DNA from: Candidatus Pacearchaeota archaeon CG_4_10_14_0_2_um_filter_35_33
GTDB taxonomy: Archaea; Nanobdellota; Nanobdellia; Pacearchaeales; GW2011-AR1
Reading direction: 5' to 3'
Assembly (NCBI GenBank): GCA_002792635.1
Contig: PFOR01000021.1
Location: 1 to 36,257 of the forward strand
Length of the DNA: 36,257 bases
The stretch's first letter is position 1, and each line of letters starts with the position of its first letter. Shown one piece after another: positions 24,368-31,309 of the stretch. A model generated the notes under the pieces. That model saw only the letters and a program-made list of their open reading frames with translations. It searched no databases and was not told where the DNA came from. The position numbers were made by a program, and so were the translations under genes.

Positions 24368-24424
24368 AACATACTTTAATTGGATATATAACCTAAAAAA
24401 GGTTAATATCCGTTATGTTAAGTC
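24368..24424 (+). other. attI-like / dif-like recombination site upstream of xerA
   Basis: Nested arms: AACATA (24368-24373) with TATGTT (24414-24419), and GGATATATAACC (24382-24393) with GGTTAATATCC (24401-24411). The right half, TTAATATCCGTTATGTTAAG, has the layout of the L'-R' halves of attC A-F (for example TTAATCCCGATGTTAAA), with the exchange point G24417^T24418. The left half ATTGGATATA resembles, as I remember it, the Pyrococcus XerA dif site. The inner arms contain a TATA-like stretch for xerA on the minus strand, so binding of the recombinase could shut off its own gene. Confidence 0.65.
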
Positions 24425-25029
24425 CAATTTTTGTTGGCTCGCAATAGCTAAATCTTCGATTTAGAAATTTAATAGAAAACGGGCGGGCGTCTTAAAAAAC
24501 TACTCTTACTCACTAAGTACTTTCATTAGTCTACTTCGTATAAATGGATCTGATCCTTCCATATAAGAAGTTGCTTGCTCAAATATGTATTTGCTCAAAT
24601 CTTGTACTTCCATAGACGCTTCTTTAAGATTTCCATATTGATTTACAAGTCTTATTCCTTCAACTACTAAATCTAATCTAGACCCTTTGAGCCTATTGGA
24701 AAATTCCTCTGACTGTAAATCTGTGTATATTTCCCTTAATCTTGTTTCTCTTGTATCTTGTACTTCCATTTTATTTACCTTGCATTTAGTAGTATATTAG
24801 TCTTTATAAAGCTTTCGGTTAGTTTACTACTCTTAAAAGACAATAGAACAGACGCCCGCCCTAAAAAAGCTCGCCAACAAAAACTCCTTCGCTCCCGTTG
24901 GTCGCTCGGGCACGTTGCACTCTCGGGCTTTGCCCTCGGCTGACTTAACAGGCATTAACAGGAAACCTCGTTGCACTTCGGTTTCCCAAATTTTGCTCGT
25001 TCCTCGCAAAACTTCTGTTAATGCCGATG
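24418..25029. mobile_element. Cassette 1 (orphan 87-residue protein)
   Basis: Bounded by the exchange points of the attI-like site and attC-A. The first bases GTTAAGTC (24417-24424) are the exact complement of the R'' core GACTTAAC (24942-24949) of its own attC. Further inverted repeats: TTTTTGTTGGC (24428-24438) with GCCAACAAAAA (24873-24883), and GGGCGGGCGTCT (24481-24492) with AGACGCCCGCCC (24850-24861). It lacks the inside-out hairpin of the other cassettes. The single gene runs against the array direction. Confidence 0.7.
24506..24769 (-). CDS. Orphan helical protein of cassette 1
   Basis: 87 residues, predicted almost all helical, mildly acidic, without signal peptide or membrane segment. 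The opening MEVQD recurs at residues 53-57 (MEVQDLSKYIF), hinting at an internal repeat of two helical units. The promoter on the minus strand contains GAAAGCTTTATAA (24804-24816), a 13-base element also found before the gene at 35280. No family is recognised. As a single-gene first cassette lying antisense to the array it could be a small antitoxin- or anti-phage-type product, but nothing in the sequence proves this. Confidence 0.65.
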   Translation of the reverse strand: MEVQDTRETRLREIYTDLQSEEFSNRLKGSRLDLVVEGIRLVNQYGNLKEASMEVQDLSKYIFEQATSYMEGSDPFIRSRLMKVLSE

Positions 25030-25035
25030 TTCATT
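24942..25035 (+). repeat. attC-like site A
   Basis: R'' GACTTAAC, spacer G, L'' GCATTAACAG; L' CTGTTAATGC, spacer CGA, R' GTTCATT with exchange at G25029^T25030. AACA/TGTT and the ten-base inner arms pair, leaving an unpaired 1 against 3 spacer. The terminal part holds CTTCGGTTTCCCAAATTTTGC. Upstream 24884-24941 contains further hairpins with CTCGGGC arms. Confidence 0.7.
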
Positions 25036-25091
25036 TCAATTTCCAATCTCCTCCTAGTCGTCGGTAAACCAAAAATTCTGATTTTGATATC

Positions 25092-25150
25092 TTCGTTTAA
25101 CGCTCCAATGCGAAATTAAAATTGTCGCATAACATCGCTGATTAAACGAA
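25092..25150. repeat. Inside-out hairpin (class 2 site) of cassette 2
   Basis: Outer arms TTCGTTTAA and TTAAACGAA, inner arms TGCGA and TCGCA. The right half reads GCATAACATCGCTGATTAAACG, that is an AAC core, a spacer and an attC-like L'' arm; on the minus strand this is TTTAATCAGCGATGTTATG, very like the R'-side of real attC sites. The left side has an arm followed by CTCCAA instead of a GTT core. Confidence 0.65.
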
Positions 25151-25245
25151 ATTGCTGAAAATAAAAAACAAAAATTGTCTACCTAACCCCCAAGGAAAGA
25201 GCGCGCGAGTTTTCTACGAAAACAAATAGTCGGCTTCGCCGAAAA

Positions 25246-25512
25246 TTATTTTAATTCTTTTGCGACTTTTTCGCCTTCTTTTGTTCTTCTGTAAATCCTT
25301 CCTGTTCTTTCTTCAGGATTTACAACTTCAACTAATTTCTTTTCTTTTAATTCAGACAAAGCACGAGAAACAAGATTAAAATAAGTGTTGCTGTTACTTT
25401 TGTAAATTTTCATAACTAATTCAGAGGGCATCATAGGTTTATCTAAATTCATAAAAATTTCTTTTCTATTCTTTCCTCTTTTTATGAAACCTGTTGCTTT
25501 TAGCAATTCCAT
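25246..25512 (-). CDS. Winged-helix regulator, copy 1
   Basis: 88 residues forming one winged helix-turn-helix domain: MMPSELVMKIYKSNSNTYFN (helix-turn-helix), LVSRALSELKEKKLVEVV (recognition helix) and NPEERTGRIYRRTKEGEKVA (wing and dimer helix). It is nearly identical to the gene at 29961-30233 in cassette 4, and the intergenic region with the divergent promoter is also shared. A local regulator of the divergent gene is likely. Start at the ATG followed by ELLKATGFIKRG. Confidence 0.8.
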   Translation of the reverse strand: MELLKATGFIKRGKNRKEIFMNLDKPMMPSELVMKIYKSNSNTYFNLVSRALSELKEKKLVEVVNPEERTGRIYRRTKEGEKVAKELK

Positions 25513-25584
25513 AGCAATCTATAAGCAATTTGGCTTAAGAAACAAATTCAACAATCTATTAGCAAATTGTGGGCAAAAAAAGAA

Positions 25585-25600
25585 AAATTTTTAAAGGAGT
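25585..25600 (+). promoter_or_regulatory. TATA box of the divergent cassette promoter (copy 1)
   Basis: AAATTTTTAAAGGAG is centred about 28 bases before the ATG at 25620 and predicts a leaderless transcript. The whole 110-base region between the regulator and this gene is repeated at 30234-30340. Confidence 0.55.
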
Positions 25601-25619
25601 TATTACACATTATTTTATT

Positions 25620-26129
25620 ATGGCTAAAGAAAATCACACCTATCAAATTATTTCGGTGATTCTTTTAGTTGCAGTAATCACTTTTGCAGGATTATATTTT
25701 ACAAAATCTGCTCCTTCTCAAGAAATAAACGAGCAAACTTGTTCAGATTTTATTAACGAATGCCCAGAAATTCCAGCGGAAAAAGCTTTAATGTTTGGTA
25801 TGCTGAATTCTTGGGGAGAAAATCTTTACGATTCTAGTAAAAATCTTTTTACAGTTGGAATATACAACTTCGGAAATGTTGAAGCAAGAAATGTTGAAGT
25901 AATTTGTGAAGTAACAGTGGGAGATGAGGACGGATACGAAGTTTCTGATGTTCCAGTATCAACAGTTACAAAAAGAATAGGAAATGTAGCATCAACTTCT
26001 TACAAATATGTAGAACTTGAAAACGATATAAACAAACAGAAAGAAGGGAACTATCCTCTTGCAAGTTGTCGTATAACTTATTGTGAGAATTGCGAAATAT
26101 TAGCAGATAGAATTCCCGATTTAGAATAA
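25620..26129 (+). CDS. Exported or membrane-anchored protein of cassette 2
   Basis: 169 residues from the ATG at 25620; the frame extends to a GTG at 25569, but the upstream part contains the TATA box and is conserved as DNA in cassette 4, so it is promoter. One N-terminal membrane helix (about 9-27, IISVILLVAVITFAGLYF), then a domain with Cys residues (QTCSDFINECPEIPAEK) and strands (FTVGIYNFGNVEARNVEVIC, YVELENDINKQKEGNYPLAS, CRITYCENCEI), like a FxLYD/CARDB-type beta-sandwich. It ends one base before the next gene. Control by the divergent winged-helix protein is inferred. Confidence 0.65.
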   Translation: MAKENHTYQIISVILLVAVITFAGLYFTKSAPSQEINEQTCSDFINECPEIPAEKALMFGMLNSWGENLYDSSKNLFTVGIYNFGNVEARNVEVICEVTVGDEDGYEVSDVPVSTVTKRIGNVASTSYKYVELENDINKQKEGNYPLASCRITYCENCEILADRIPDLE

Positions 26130-26130
26130 A

Positions 26131-26493
26131 ATGTTTTTTATATTTGGTTGGGGTCATAGAAATGTAAAAAATTTTGGCTCTACTCTTGTTCAAAAGTGTC
26201 CTATTTGTTCTCACACATCTCATTATTCTCTTGTAAGAACAAGAGATTGGGCTACTTTGTTCTTTATTCCAATTTTCCCTTATGAAACTAAATATTTTTT
26301 AGAATGTCCTGTCTGTAAAAATGCTTTTGAATTAGAGAATGAAAACAACATAGAAAAATTAAAAGAAATTGCGGAACTTATAGAGAAATTTGATAATAAA
26401 GAAGTAACAAAAAAAGAATTGAATAAACAATACAAGAGTTTAGTAAAGGAAATAAAACCAGAAACAAAAGAAGAAGAAGACGAAGAGGATTAA
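26131..26493 (+). CDS. Zinc-ribbon protein
   Basis: 120 residues. The start MFFIFGWGHRNVKNFG with CPIC (about 23-26) and CPVC (about 59-62) plus the hydrophobic FFIPIFPYETKYFLEC matches the zinc-ribbon family with the FFIFGWG signature found in bacteria and archaea, of unknown function. The C-terminal half is a charged helix ending in an acidic tail (KPETKEEEDEED). One base separates it from the upstream gene, so it is in the same operon. Confidence 0.75.
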   Translation: MFFIFGWGHRNVKNFGSTLVQKCPICSHTSHYSLVRTRDWATLFFIPIFPYETKYFLECPVCKNAFELENENNIEKLKEIAELIEKFDNKEVTKKELNKQYKSLVKEIKPETKEEEDEED

Positions 26494-26494
26494 C

Positions 26495-26517
26495 TTTCTT
26501 TTTTAGAAAAAAAGAAA
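26495..26517. repeat. Right-end A/T hairpin of cassette 2
   Basis: TTTCTTTTTT and AAAAAAAGAAA flank AG, followed by CAAAAAAGCGCGC. The same element with compensating arm changes lies at 28693-28715 (CTTAC/GTAAG), 31159-31181 and 33733-33753 (CTTCT/AGAAG). It follows the last plus-strand gene in cassettes 2-4, so it may double as a terminator. Confidence 0.55.
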
Positions 26518-26685
26518 CAAAAAAGCGCGCTCTTTCCACCACCAACGACAATTTTAAAGACAATTTTCAGCAACTACGATATCAAAGAATTTTCGGAGAT
26601 TGGAAACTCACGAGGTCACTCACTTCGTTCGTTCCGCTCGTGCCACGCCTTGCAGGCTCTCGCTCCATTTCATTACGCTCGGGAA

Positions 26686-26795
26686 AATGAACAGCGATTA
26701 AAGAGAAAATCCTTGCAGGATTTTCCCAAATTAATTTCTCAGCCAGCTCGTAAACTCGCGGGAGAAATTAACTTTCTTTAATCCCGATGTTAAAT
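26686..26795 (+). repeat. attC-like site B
   Basis: R'' AATGAAC, spacer, L'' GATTAAAGA; L' TCTTTAATC, spacer CCGA, R' GTTAAAT, exchange at G26789^T26790. The apical part pairs GAAAATCC with GGATTTTC around TTGCA and holds CCCAAAT. Just upstream lies a hairpin with CACGAG/CTCGTG arms (about 26609-26645). Confidence 0.7.
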
Positions 26796-26917
26796 CGAAT
26801 TTTTTCTTCTGCTAAAAATTTAAATCTCTAATACATATTTCCCGCCCAAAGAAGCGCGCAATTTTTCTATCGAAAAATTAGATAGCTAAAAATCAAAGAT
26901 TTTTAGAAGAAAAACTT

Positions 26918-26981
26918 CTTTTATCCGACCAACAAAAACCGAAATGAAATTTTTTAAATTTTACACAACAAAGGATAAAAG
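26918..26981. repeat. Inside-out hairpin (class 2 site) of cassette 3
   Basis: Arms CTTTTATCC and GGATAAAAG, left inner segment GACCAACAAAAACC, A/T inner stem, right core ACAACAAA. It is followed by GGCTTAGCCCAAATTTTTC, which pairs with GAAAAA upstream. Confidence 0.65.
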
Positions 26982-27017
26982 GCTTAGCCCAAATTTTTCT
27001 GATTTACTCAACAATAC

Positions 27018-27030
27018 TTTTTTATATTAT
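27018..27030 (+). promoter_or_regulatory. TATA box for the gene at 27048
   Basis: TTTTTTATATTA lies about 22-30 bases before the ATG, so cassette 3 brings its own promoter and gives a near-leaderless transcript. Confidence 0.5.
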
Positions 27031-27047
27031 CTTTTTCTATTTATTTT

Positions 27048-27518
27048 ATGAGTTTTTTAAAAAAGATATTTGGAGAAAAAAAGAAACCTAAAAAGAAAGG
27101 AGTTAAAGATTATGATTATTATTTGAAAAAAGGAATTATTGAAGAAGATGATGGAGAAACTTATGACTTTTCAAAACCCGGAGACAAAGAAAGGTTACTT
27201 AAAGACCAAAGAGATTTTGAAAAAGTAAGAAAAGAGCAAATAAGAAAAAATAGAGAACAAATAGGAAAAACTAAACTAAAAGGCAAAGTAATCTATAATT
27301 TTCCAGGAAACAAATCTGAAAAATTTACTTTAAAATTCGAGATAACTGAAAAGGGAGTAATTCAAACAGAAGCAGTAGGATTAAAAAATCTTGAAGGATT
27401 ATCAAATCTTTCTGAACAACAGAAAAGTAAGATAATGAATGAAATAGAGAAATTTGATTCAAAAAAATCAAATGGTAAAAATGAAATTAAAATCACTTTT
27501 GAAGGAAAACTAAAATGA
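27048..27518 (+). CDS. Charged protein of unknown function
   Basis: 156 residues, very rich in Lys and Glu. It starts MSFLKKIFGEKKKPKKKG, a basic amphipathic segment that could touch membranes or nucleic acid. A helical middle (KDQRDFEKVRKEQIRKNREQ) leads to a C-terminal beta-rich part (KGKVIYNFPGNKSEKFTLKF ... KNEIKITFEGKLK). No family is recognised. The stop overlaps the ATG of the next gene (ATGA), so the two are co-translated; the partner is a membrane protein, which makes a membrane-associated complex plausible. Confidence 0.7.
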   Translation: MSFLKKIFGEKKKPKKKGVKDYDYYLKKGIIEEDDGETYDFSKPGDKERLLKDQRDFEKVRKEQIRKNREQIGKTKLKGKVIYNFPGNKSEKFTLKFEITEKGVIQTEAVGLKNLEGLSNLSEQQKSKIMNEIEKFDSKKSNGKNEIKITFEGKLK

Positions 27519-28012
27519 ATGAAAAGTCATTTAGGAAAATTTACTTTATTTTAGGATTTTTAATTTTCTTCTTGATTATTTCTTTATGGAATTACAATAT
27601 CCAACAGGAAAGATATATGGAAGATTATCTTGAATCTTCTTATCAAAATATGATAAATAATACTAGAAACAATATGTCTGAAAAATATCAAAATGAATAT
27701 GGAGTTTCAGAGGAAGAATTTAATGATTATTGGGGGGATTTCAAAAAAACTGAAGATTTTGAAGTTATGAAGTTAAAATATAAAGATGAATTAAGACAAG
27801 AATATGAAAACCTAGAAAGCGATATTCCTTTTCATAAAAAAATATTTTCAAATCTAAGTATTTTTTTCTTAGGAATTCTAAGTTTAATAGTGGGTTTAAT
27901 TTCAACTCCCTTAAATTTAGTTCTTTCAGTCATAATTATTGTTGGTTTTTATTATATTCTTAGATGGGTATATCCTTTAGTTATCTCGAAAAATATTTTA
28001 AAGAAAAAATAG
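27515..28012 (+). CDS. Membrane protein of unknown function
   Basis: 165 residues. One N-terminal span (about 10-25, FILGFLIFFLIISLW), a charged extracellular or cytoplasmic helical loop of about 80 residues (QERYMEDYLESSYQNMINNT ... EEFNDYWGDFKKTEDFE) and two C-terminal spans (LSIFFLGILSLIVGLISTPL and LVLSVIIIVGFYYILRWVY). Its start overlaps the preceding charged-protein gene by four bases. No family is recognised. Confidence 0.7.
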   Translation: MNEKSFRKIYFILGFLIFFLIISLWNYNIQQERYMEDYLESSYQNMINNTRNNMSEKYQNEYGVSEEEFNDYWGDFKKTEDFEVMKLKYKDELRQEYENLESDIPFHKKIFSNLSIFFLGILSLIVGLISTPLNLVLSVIIIVGFYYILRWVYPLVISKNILKKK

Positions 28013-28074
28013 AAAAACTTCTTGTTGATTTTTAGAATAACAAACCTTAAAACTTATCTTTCTATCATAGTTCT

Positions 28075-28595
28075 ATGAATAATCAAAGAGTTGCTATTTT
28101 CATCAATGGAAGTAATCTTTACCATAATCTAAAAAGATACGACATAAAAACAAATTTTGAAAATATAATAAAAAGAATTGAAACAAAAAGAGAAATTGTA
28201 GATATCTTTTATTATACTGCTTTGTTAGATAAATCAATAGATGAGAAAAAATACAAAGACCATAAAAGATTCTTAGACAAGATTAAAGGAATTCCTAATT
28301 TTAATATAGTTTTATGTAACTTAAGAAAAATTGTTTTACCTGGCGGCTCTGTTGATTTTTCAATAAAAGGGATGATGTTTATTTAGCAACAGACTTAATC
28401 AAAGGTTCTTATGAAAATTTATACGATATTGCAATAATTGTTTCAGGAGATGCAGATTTTATTCCTGCGATAAATCTTGTTAGAAAGAATGGTAAAAAAG
28501 TAATAAACGCTTTCTTCCCAAAAAGTTCTTCATATCAATTAAGAAACTGTTGTGATGGTTCAATTAATTTAAGAAAAGCATTAAATAAAAAGTAG
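28075..28595 (+). pseudogene. NYN-domain (PIN-like) ribonuclease gene with one frameshift
   Basis: The first frame gives MNNQRVAIFINGSNLYHNLK to VDFSIKGMMFI and stops. With one base added in the AAAAGGG run near 28365-28371 the reading continues RDDVYLATDLIKGSYENLYD, IAIIVSGDADFIPAINLVRK and ends at TAG 28595; the total of 521 bases is one short of a full frame. Catalytic aspartates of the NYN/LabA fold lie in the equivalent of FIDGSNLY (here INGSN), DDVYLATD and SGDADF. The intact relative is at 34302-34856 in cassette 6. Homopolymer position makes a sequencing error possible. The first Asp is Asn here but Asp in the relative, which favours real decay. Confidence 0.75.
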
Positions 28596-28620
28596 TCCCA
28601 ATGTGGCGAACCACACGGGA
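28596..28620 (+). terminator. GC-rich hairpin directly after the NYN gene
   Basis: TCCC, AA, TGTGG, loop CGAA, CCACA, C, GGGA starts at the base after the stop codon, followed by AGTTATTAATATT. A tetraloop hairpin of this strength is probably an RNA 3' end or stability element; archaeal termination usually needs only T-runs, so the exact role is open. Confidence 0.45.
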
Positions 28621-28692
28621 CAGTTATTAATATTATTATATATCTAAACTTTAAAAATCCTTCGGTTGCCTAATTTTCGCCTTTTGTGGCGA

Positions 28693-28715
28693 CTTACTTT
28701 TTAGAAAAAAGTAAG
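28693..28715. repeat. Right-end A/T hairpin of cassette 3
   Basis: CTTACTTTTT and AAAAAAGTAAG around TAG, followed by CAAAAAGCGCGC. Its CTTAC/GTAAG arms differ from CTTCT/AGAAG of cassettes 4 and 5 by paired changes. Confidence 0.55.
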
Positions 28716-28836
28716 CAAAAAGCGCGCGCTTCCCACCCAAGATAGGAGATTTAAATTTTCTAAACGCAGAAGAAAAAACTCCTTCGCCTTTGGCTTGGTG
28801 CCGTCTTGCAGACTTTCGGCATAAATGCCTCACACG

Positions 28837-28946
28837 ACCTAACAACAGTTATGAGGAAAAATCTTGCAGATTTTTGCCCAAATTAATTTTACGAGGTCAC
28901 TTCGTTCCGCTCTGTAAAATTAACTTCTCATAACCAAATGTTGCTT
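28837..28946 (+). repeat. attC-like site C
   Basis: R'' ACCTAAC, spacer ACA, L'' GTTATGAG; L' CTCATAAC, spacer CAAA, R' GTTGCTT, exchange at G28940^T28941. The apical part has AATTTTAC/GTAAAATT arms around GAGGTCACTTCG, and AAAAATC TTGCA GATTTTT, then GCCCAAAT. Confidence 0.7.
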
Positions 28947-29056
28947 GGCTTCGCCCAAATTTTAATTTTTCTTTCTTTCCCGCCCAAGATAGTGAGAGAT
29001 TGCCCGCGGTTGCTTCGCAACAGATAGCTTTTGCCTTCGGCAAAAGAGAAAAACTT

Positions 29057-29120
29057 CTTTTATCCGACCAACGAGAAAACCAACAAAATGCTTTGCACTT
29101 TGTATAACAATGGATAAAAG
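29057..29120. repeat. Inside-out hairpin (class 2 site) of cassette 4
   Basis: Arms CTTTTATCC and GGATAAAAG, left segment GACCAACGAGAAAACC, inner stem CAAA/TTTG around ATGC TTT GCA, right core ATAACAAT, then GGTTCGCTTTGCTCTCCCAAA TTTTTC. Confidence 0.65.
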
Positions 29121-29233
29121 GTTCGCTTTGCTCTCCCAAATTTTTCTATTTATTTAGGGGGAGTTCCTAATCCTTCGGATAGATTGTCTGGCTTCGCCGA
29201 AATGATTATAAGGTTTAAGTTTTTTATTCTCTT

Positions 29234-29971
29234 ATGAAGGAAAAAACTTCTCAAGAAAAATTATTCAATCATATTCTTAGTCTAACTCCAATAATTGAAA
29301 TTGAAGAAAAAGAAGAAGGTTTAACTTATTCTGGAAAGAGAAGAGAATATATTTTAGTTAATAGAAATAAAATTAATTTTCATAATTTTAAAGCACATTT
29401 AGACACAATACAAAAAAGAAATTATCTTAATAATTTTTGTCTTTATGAAATATCAAAAGATTGTGATAACAAGGATAATATTACTAAAAAAGAAGTAGAA
29501 TCATTGGATAAAGAAAAAAATAATTATCTTCCAAATTTTATTATTCAATGCGAATATTTTTTATTCTCAACAAAAACTATTTTTGATACGATATTTAAGA
29601 TAATTAAATATATTTTTCCAAATACAAGACACAAAGGTTTCGGAGAAATTGAAATCTGGCAGAGTGGAGATATGATGAACGATTTAATTTCTGATAATTT
29701 AGATTGGTTTATTGAGTTTAACAATTTAAGAAATAGATTAACACATGACACGATTGCGGGAATTTCTACAAGTATTCAACACAAGGCAAAAGAAGGAACA
29801 ATCACTTATTCAAAGAGAAATTTAAATGTTAGAAAAGATGATGAACAAGGAAGAGATTTATTTCAACTACCTGATTATTTTGAAAAATGTTTTTCTAAAA
29901 CAAATAAAGTAATAAAGAATTTTTACGAGCTTTTACTAAAACAAAAAATAGAAGGAAACTCTATTTCTTAA
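29234..29971 (+). CDS. HEPN-like protein with R-x4-H motif
   Basis: 245 residues, soluble and largely helical. The C-terminal half contains FIEFNNLRNRLTHDTI, with R166-x4-H171, the R-x(4-6)-H motif that forms the RNase active site in HEPN dimers; it is preceded by long helices (FIIQCEYFLFSTKTIFDTIF). HEPN RNases act as toxins and as effectors of abortive anti-viral systems. The partner, if any, is not evident: the next gene is an antisense winged-helix regulator, not a nucleotidyltransferase. The assignment rests on the motif and helical context. Its end overlaps the convergent regulator gene by 11 bases. Confidence 0.55.
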   Translation: MKEKTSQEKLFNHILSLTPIIEIEEKEEGLTYSGKRREYILVNRNKINFHNFKAHLDTIQKRNYLNNFCLYEISKDCDNKDNITKKEVESLDKEKNNYLPNFIIQCEYFLFSTKTIFDTIFKIIKYIFPNTRHKGFGEIEIWQSGDMMNDLISDNLDWFIEFNNLRNRLTHDTIAGISTSIQHKAKEGTITYSKRNLNVRKDDEQGRDLFQLPDYFEKCFSKTNKVIKNFYELLLKQKIEGNSIS

Positions 29972-30233
29972 CTAATTCCTTCGAAACTTTTTCTCCTTCT
30001 TTCGTTCTCTTGTAAATTCTTCCAGTTCTATCTTCGGGATTTACAACCTCAACTAACTTTTTTTCTTTCAATTCAGACAAGGCACGAGAAACAAGATTAA
30101 AGTATGTGTTGCTGTTACTTTTGTAAATTTTCATAACTAATTCAGAAGGCATCATAGGTTTATCTAAATTCATAAAAATTTCTTTACGATTTTTCCCTCT
30201 TTTTATGAAACCTATTGCTTTTAGCAATTCCAT
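29961..30233 (-). CDS. Winged-helix regulator, copy 2
   Basis: 90 residues, almost identical to the 88-residue protein at 25246-25512 (ELLKAIGFIKRGKNRKEIFM versus ELLKATGFIKRGKNRKEIFM; the differences are concentrated at the C-terminus). The copy includes the divergent promoter, so a regulator-promoter unit is paired with different cargo in cassettes 2 and 4. Its end overlaps the HEPN-like gene by 11 bases. Confidence 0.8.
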   Translation of the reverse strand: MELLKAIGFIKRGKNRKEIFMNLDKPMMPSELVMKIYKSNSNTYFNLVSRALSELKEKKLVEVVNPEDRTGRIYKRTKEGEKVSKELVKK

Positions 30234-30304
30234 AGCAATCTATAAGCAATTTGGCTTAAGAAACAAATTCAACAATCTATTAGCAAATTGTGAGCGAAAA
30301 AAGA

Positions 30305-30320
30305 AAGGTTTTTAAAGGAG
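30305..30320 (+). promoter_or_regulatory. TATA box of the divergent cassette promoter (copy 2)
   Basis: GGTTTTTAAAGGAG is centred about 28 bases before the ATG at 30341, the same arrangement as at 25585-25600, and again predicts a leaderless transcript. Confidence 0.55.
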
Positions 30321-30340
30321 TCATTGTATTTTATTTCATT

Positions 30341-31114
30341 ATGGGACATCACCAAGTATCTTCAATTGAAAGAAAGTTTTCAACAACGCTTCTTTTATCA
30401 TTATTTCTTGGATGGCTTGGCGTGGATAGATTTTATTTAGGTCAAGGTGTTGTGGGTTTCTTTAAGTTAATAACTCTTGGTGGTTTTGGAATATGGTATC
30501 TTATTGATGTATTCGTCATTGCAAGCAAAAGCACAAGATGGGTAAAATATGAAAAAGAAGATGGTTGGATTAGCAAGCATCCATATTATACGATTGGAAT
30601 TTTCTTTGGAGCTATTATAATCCTTTCAATGATTTCTAATTTGGGTTCAGATAATTCCTCAAATATTGAAACAAATACAAATTCTGGAAACTCTCTTCCT
30701 ACCGAAAATGGACTTCCTGTTTACTCTGTTGGAGATGAAGTAATAGTTGAAGATTTCAAATATATTCTCCATGGGGTTGAAACAAAATCCGAAATTGAAG
30801 GATACTTTAGTAATGAAAAAGCAGATGGAGTATTCTTAATAATTGATTTAACGATGGAAAACATAGGAAATACGGCGGAATATCTTAATGATGAAATTTA
30901 TATCGTAGATGATAGAGGTAGAGAATTTGAAGAAGACACTGATGCGAAATATAAATTGGATGATAGCGAGCGTTTTGGTTCATTAGATAAAATTAATCCG
31001 GGTTTATCAAAAAGAGGTAAAATGGTTTTTGATGTCCCGGCAGATATTAAGGGAAAGGTCGGAATAAAAAAGAGTATCTGGTCATCTGATTTTAGTGTAT
31101 TTATTTCTTGGTAA
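30341..31114 (+). CDS. TM2-domain and DUF4352 membrane protein
   Basis: 257 residues from the ATG at 30341 (the frame reaches 30290 through the promoter). The N-terminal TM2 domain has two helices and the signature WLGVDRFYLGQGVVGFFKL. A further membrane helix (about 84-103, YTIGIFFGAIIILSMISNL) and a Ser/Asn linker lead to a C-terminal DUF4352 immunoglobulin-like domain (YSVGDEVIVEDFKYILHGVE ... GVFLIIDLTMENIGNTAEYL ... INPGLSKRGKMVFDVP). DUF4352 recurs in cassette 6. Role unknown; surface sensing or binding is inferred. Confidence 0.8.
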   Translation: MGHHQVSSIERKFSTTLLLSLFLGWLGVDRFYLGQGVVGFFKLITLGGFGIWYLIDVFVIASKSTRWVKYEKEDGWISKHPYYTIGIFFGAIIILSMISNLGSDNSSNIETNTNSGNSLPTENGLPVYSVGDEVIVEDFKYILHGVETKSEIEGYFSNEKADGVFLIIDLTMENIGNTAEYLNDEIYIVDDRGREFEEDTDAKYKLDDSERFGSLDKINPGLSKRGKMVFDVPADIKGKVGIKKSIWSSDFSVFISW

Positions 31115-31158
31115 AATCTTCTTTTAAAAAAAGAAGCAAAATAACGGAACTCCCCCAT

Positions 31159-31181
31159 CTTCTTTTTTAGAAAAAAAGAAG
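31159..31181. repeat. Right-end A/T hairpin of cassette 4
   Basis: CTTCTTTTTT and AAAAAAAGAAG around AG, followed by CAAAAAGCGGGC. A second similar hairpin (CTTCTTTTAAAAAAAGAAG) stands at about 31118-31136. Confidence 0.55.
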
Positions 31182-31309
31182 CAAAAAGCGGGCGGGCAAT
31201 CTCTCAAAATTAAATGGTCGTAGTAACCATCCTCCTCCCCCACCCTGAAAGAAAAATTAAAACTCACGAGGTCGCTTCTTGCTCCACTCGTGCCTCACTT
31301 CGTTCGGTC

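Larger units (their letters stand above)
25030..26789. mobile_element. Cassette 2 (wHTH, exported protein, zinc ribbon)
   Basis: The first bases GTTCATTT are the exact complement of AAATGAAC (26685-26692) in its attC-B. Terminal inverted repeats: TTTCCAATCTCC (25040-25051) with GGAGATTGGAAA (26595-26606) and GGAAAGAGCGCGC (25194-25206) with GCGCGCTCTTTCC (26525-26537), with shorter matches between them. Compared with the right end, the left end carries one extra block, the inside-out hairpin 25092-25150, sitting between CAGCAA and GATATC in the minus-strand reading. Confidence 0.7.
26790..28940. mobile_element. Cassette 3 (two unknown proteins and a frameshifted NYN gene)
   Basis: First bases GTTAAATCG against R'' CGACCTAAC of attC-C match at 7 of 9 positions. 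Terminal inverted repeats: AAAATTTAAATCT (26815-26827) with AGATTTAAATTTT (28747-28759) and GAAGCGCGC (26851-26859) with GCGCGCTTC (28724-28732); AGAAGAAAAAA is shared as well. All genes run in array direction. The left 260 bases without a gene hold these repeats and the class 2 hairpin. Confidence 0.65.

Noticed and set aside
23527-24372. Calling the recombinase IntI and using the upstream ATG at 24372
   Set aside because: The IntI-specific insertion is missing, and the extra hydrophobic N-terminus from 24372 lies over the promoter and attI-like site.
25569-25619. N-terminal extensions of the genes at 25620 and 30341
   Set aside because: The extension reads through a TATA box; the DNA is conserved between both copies as a promoter and ends at the ATG.
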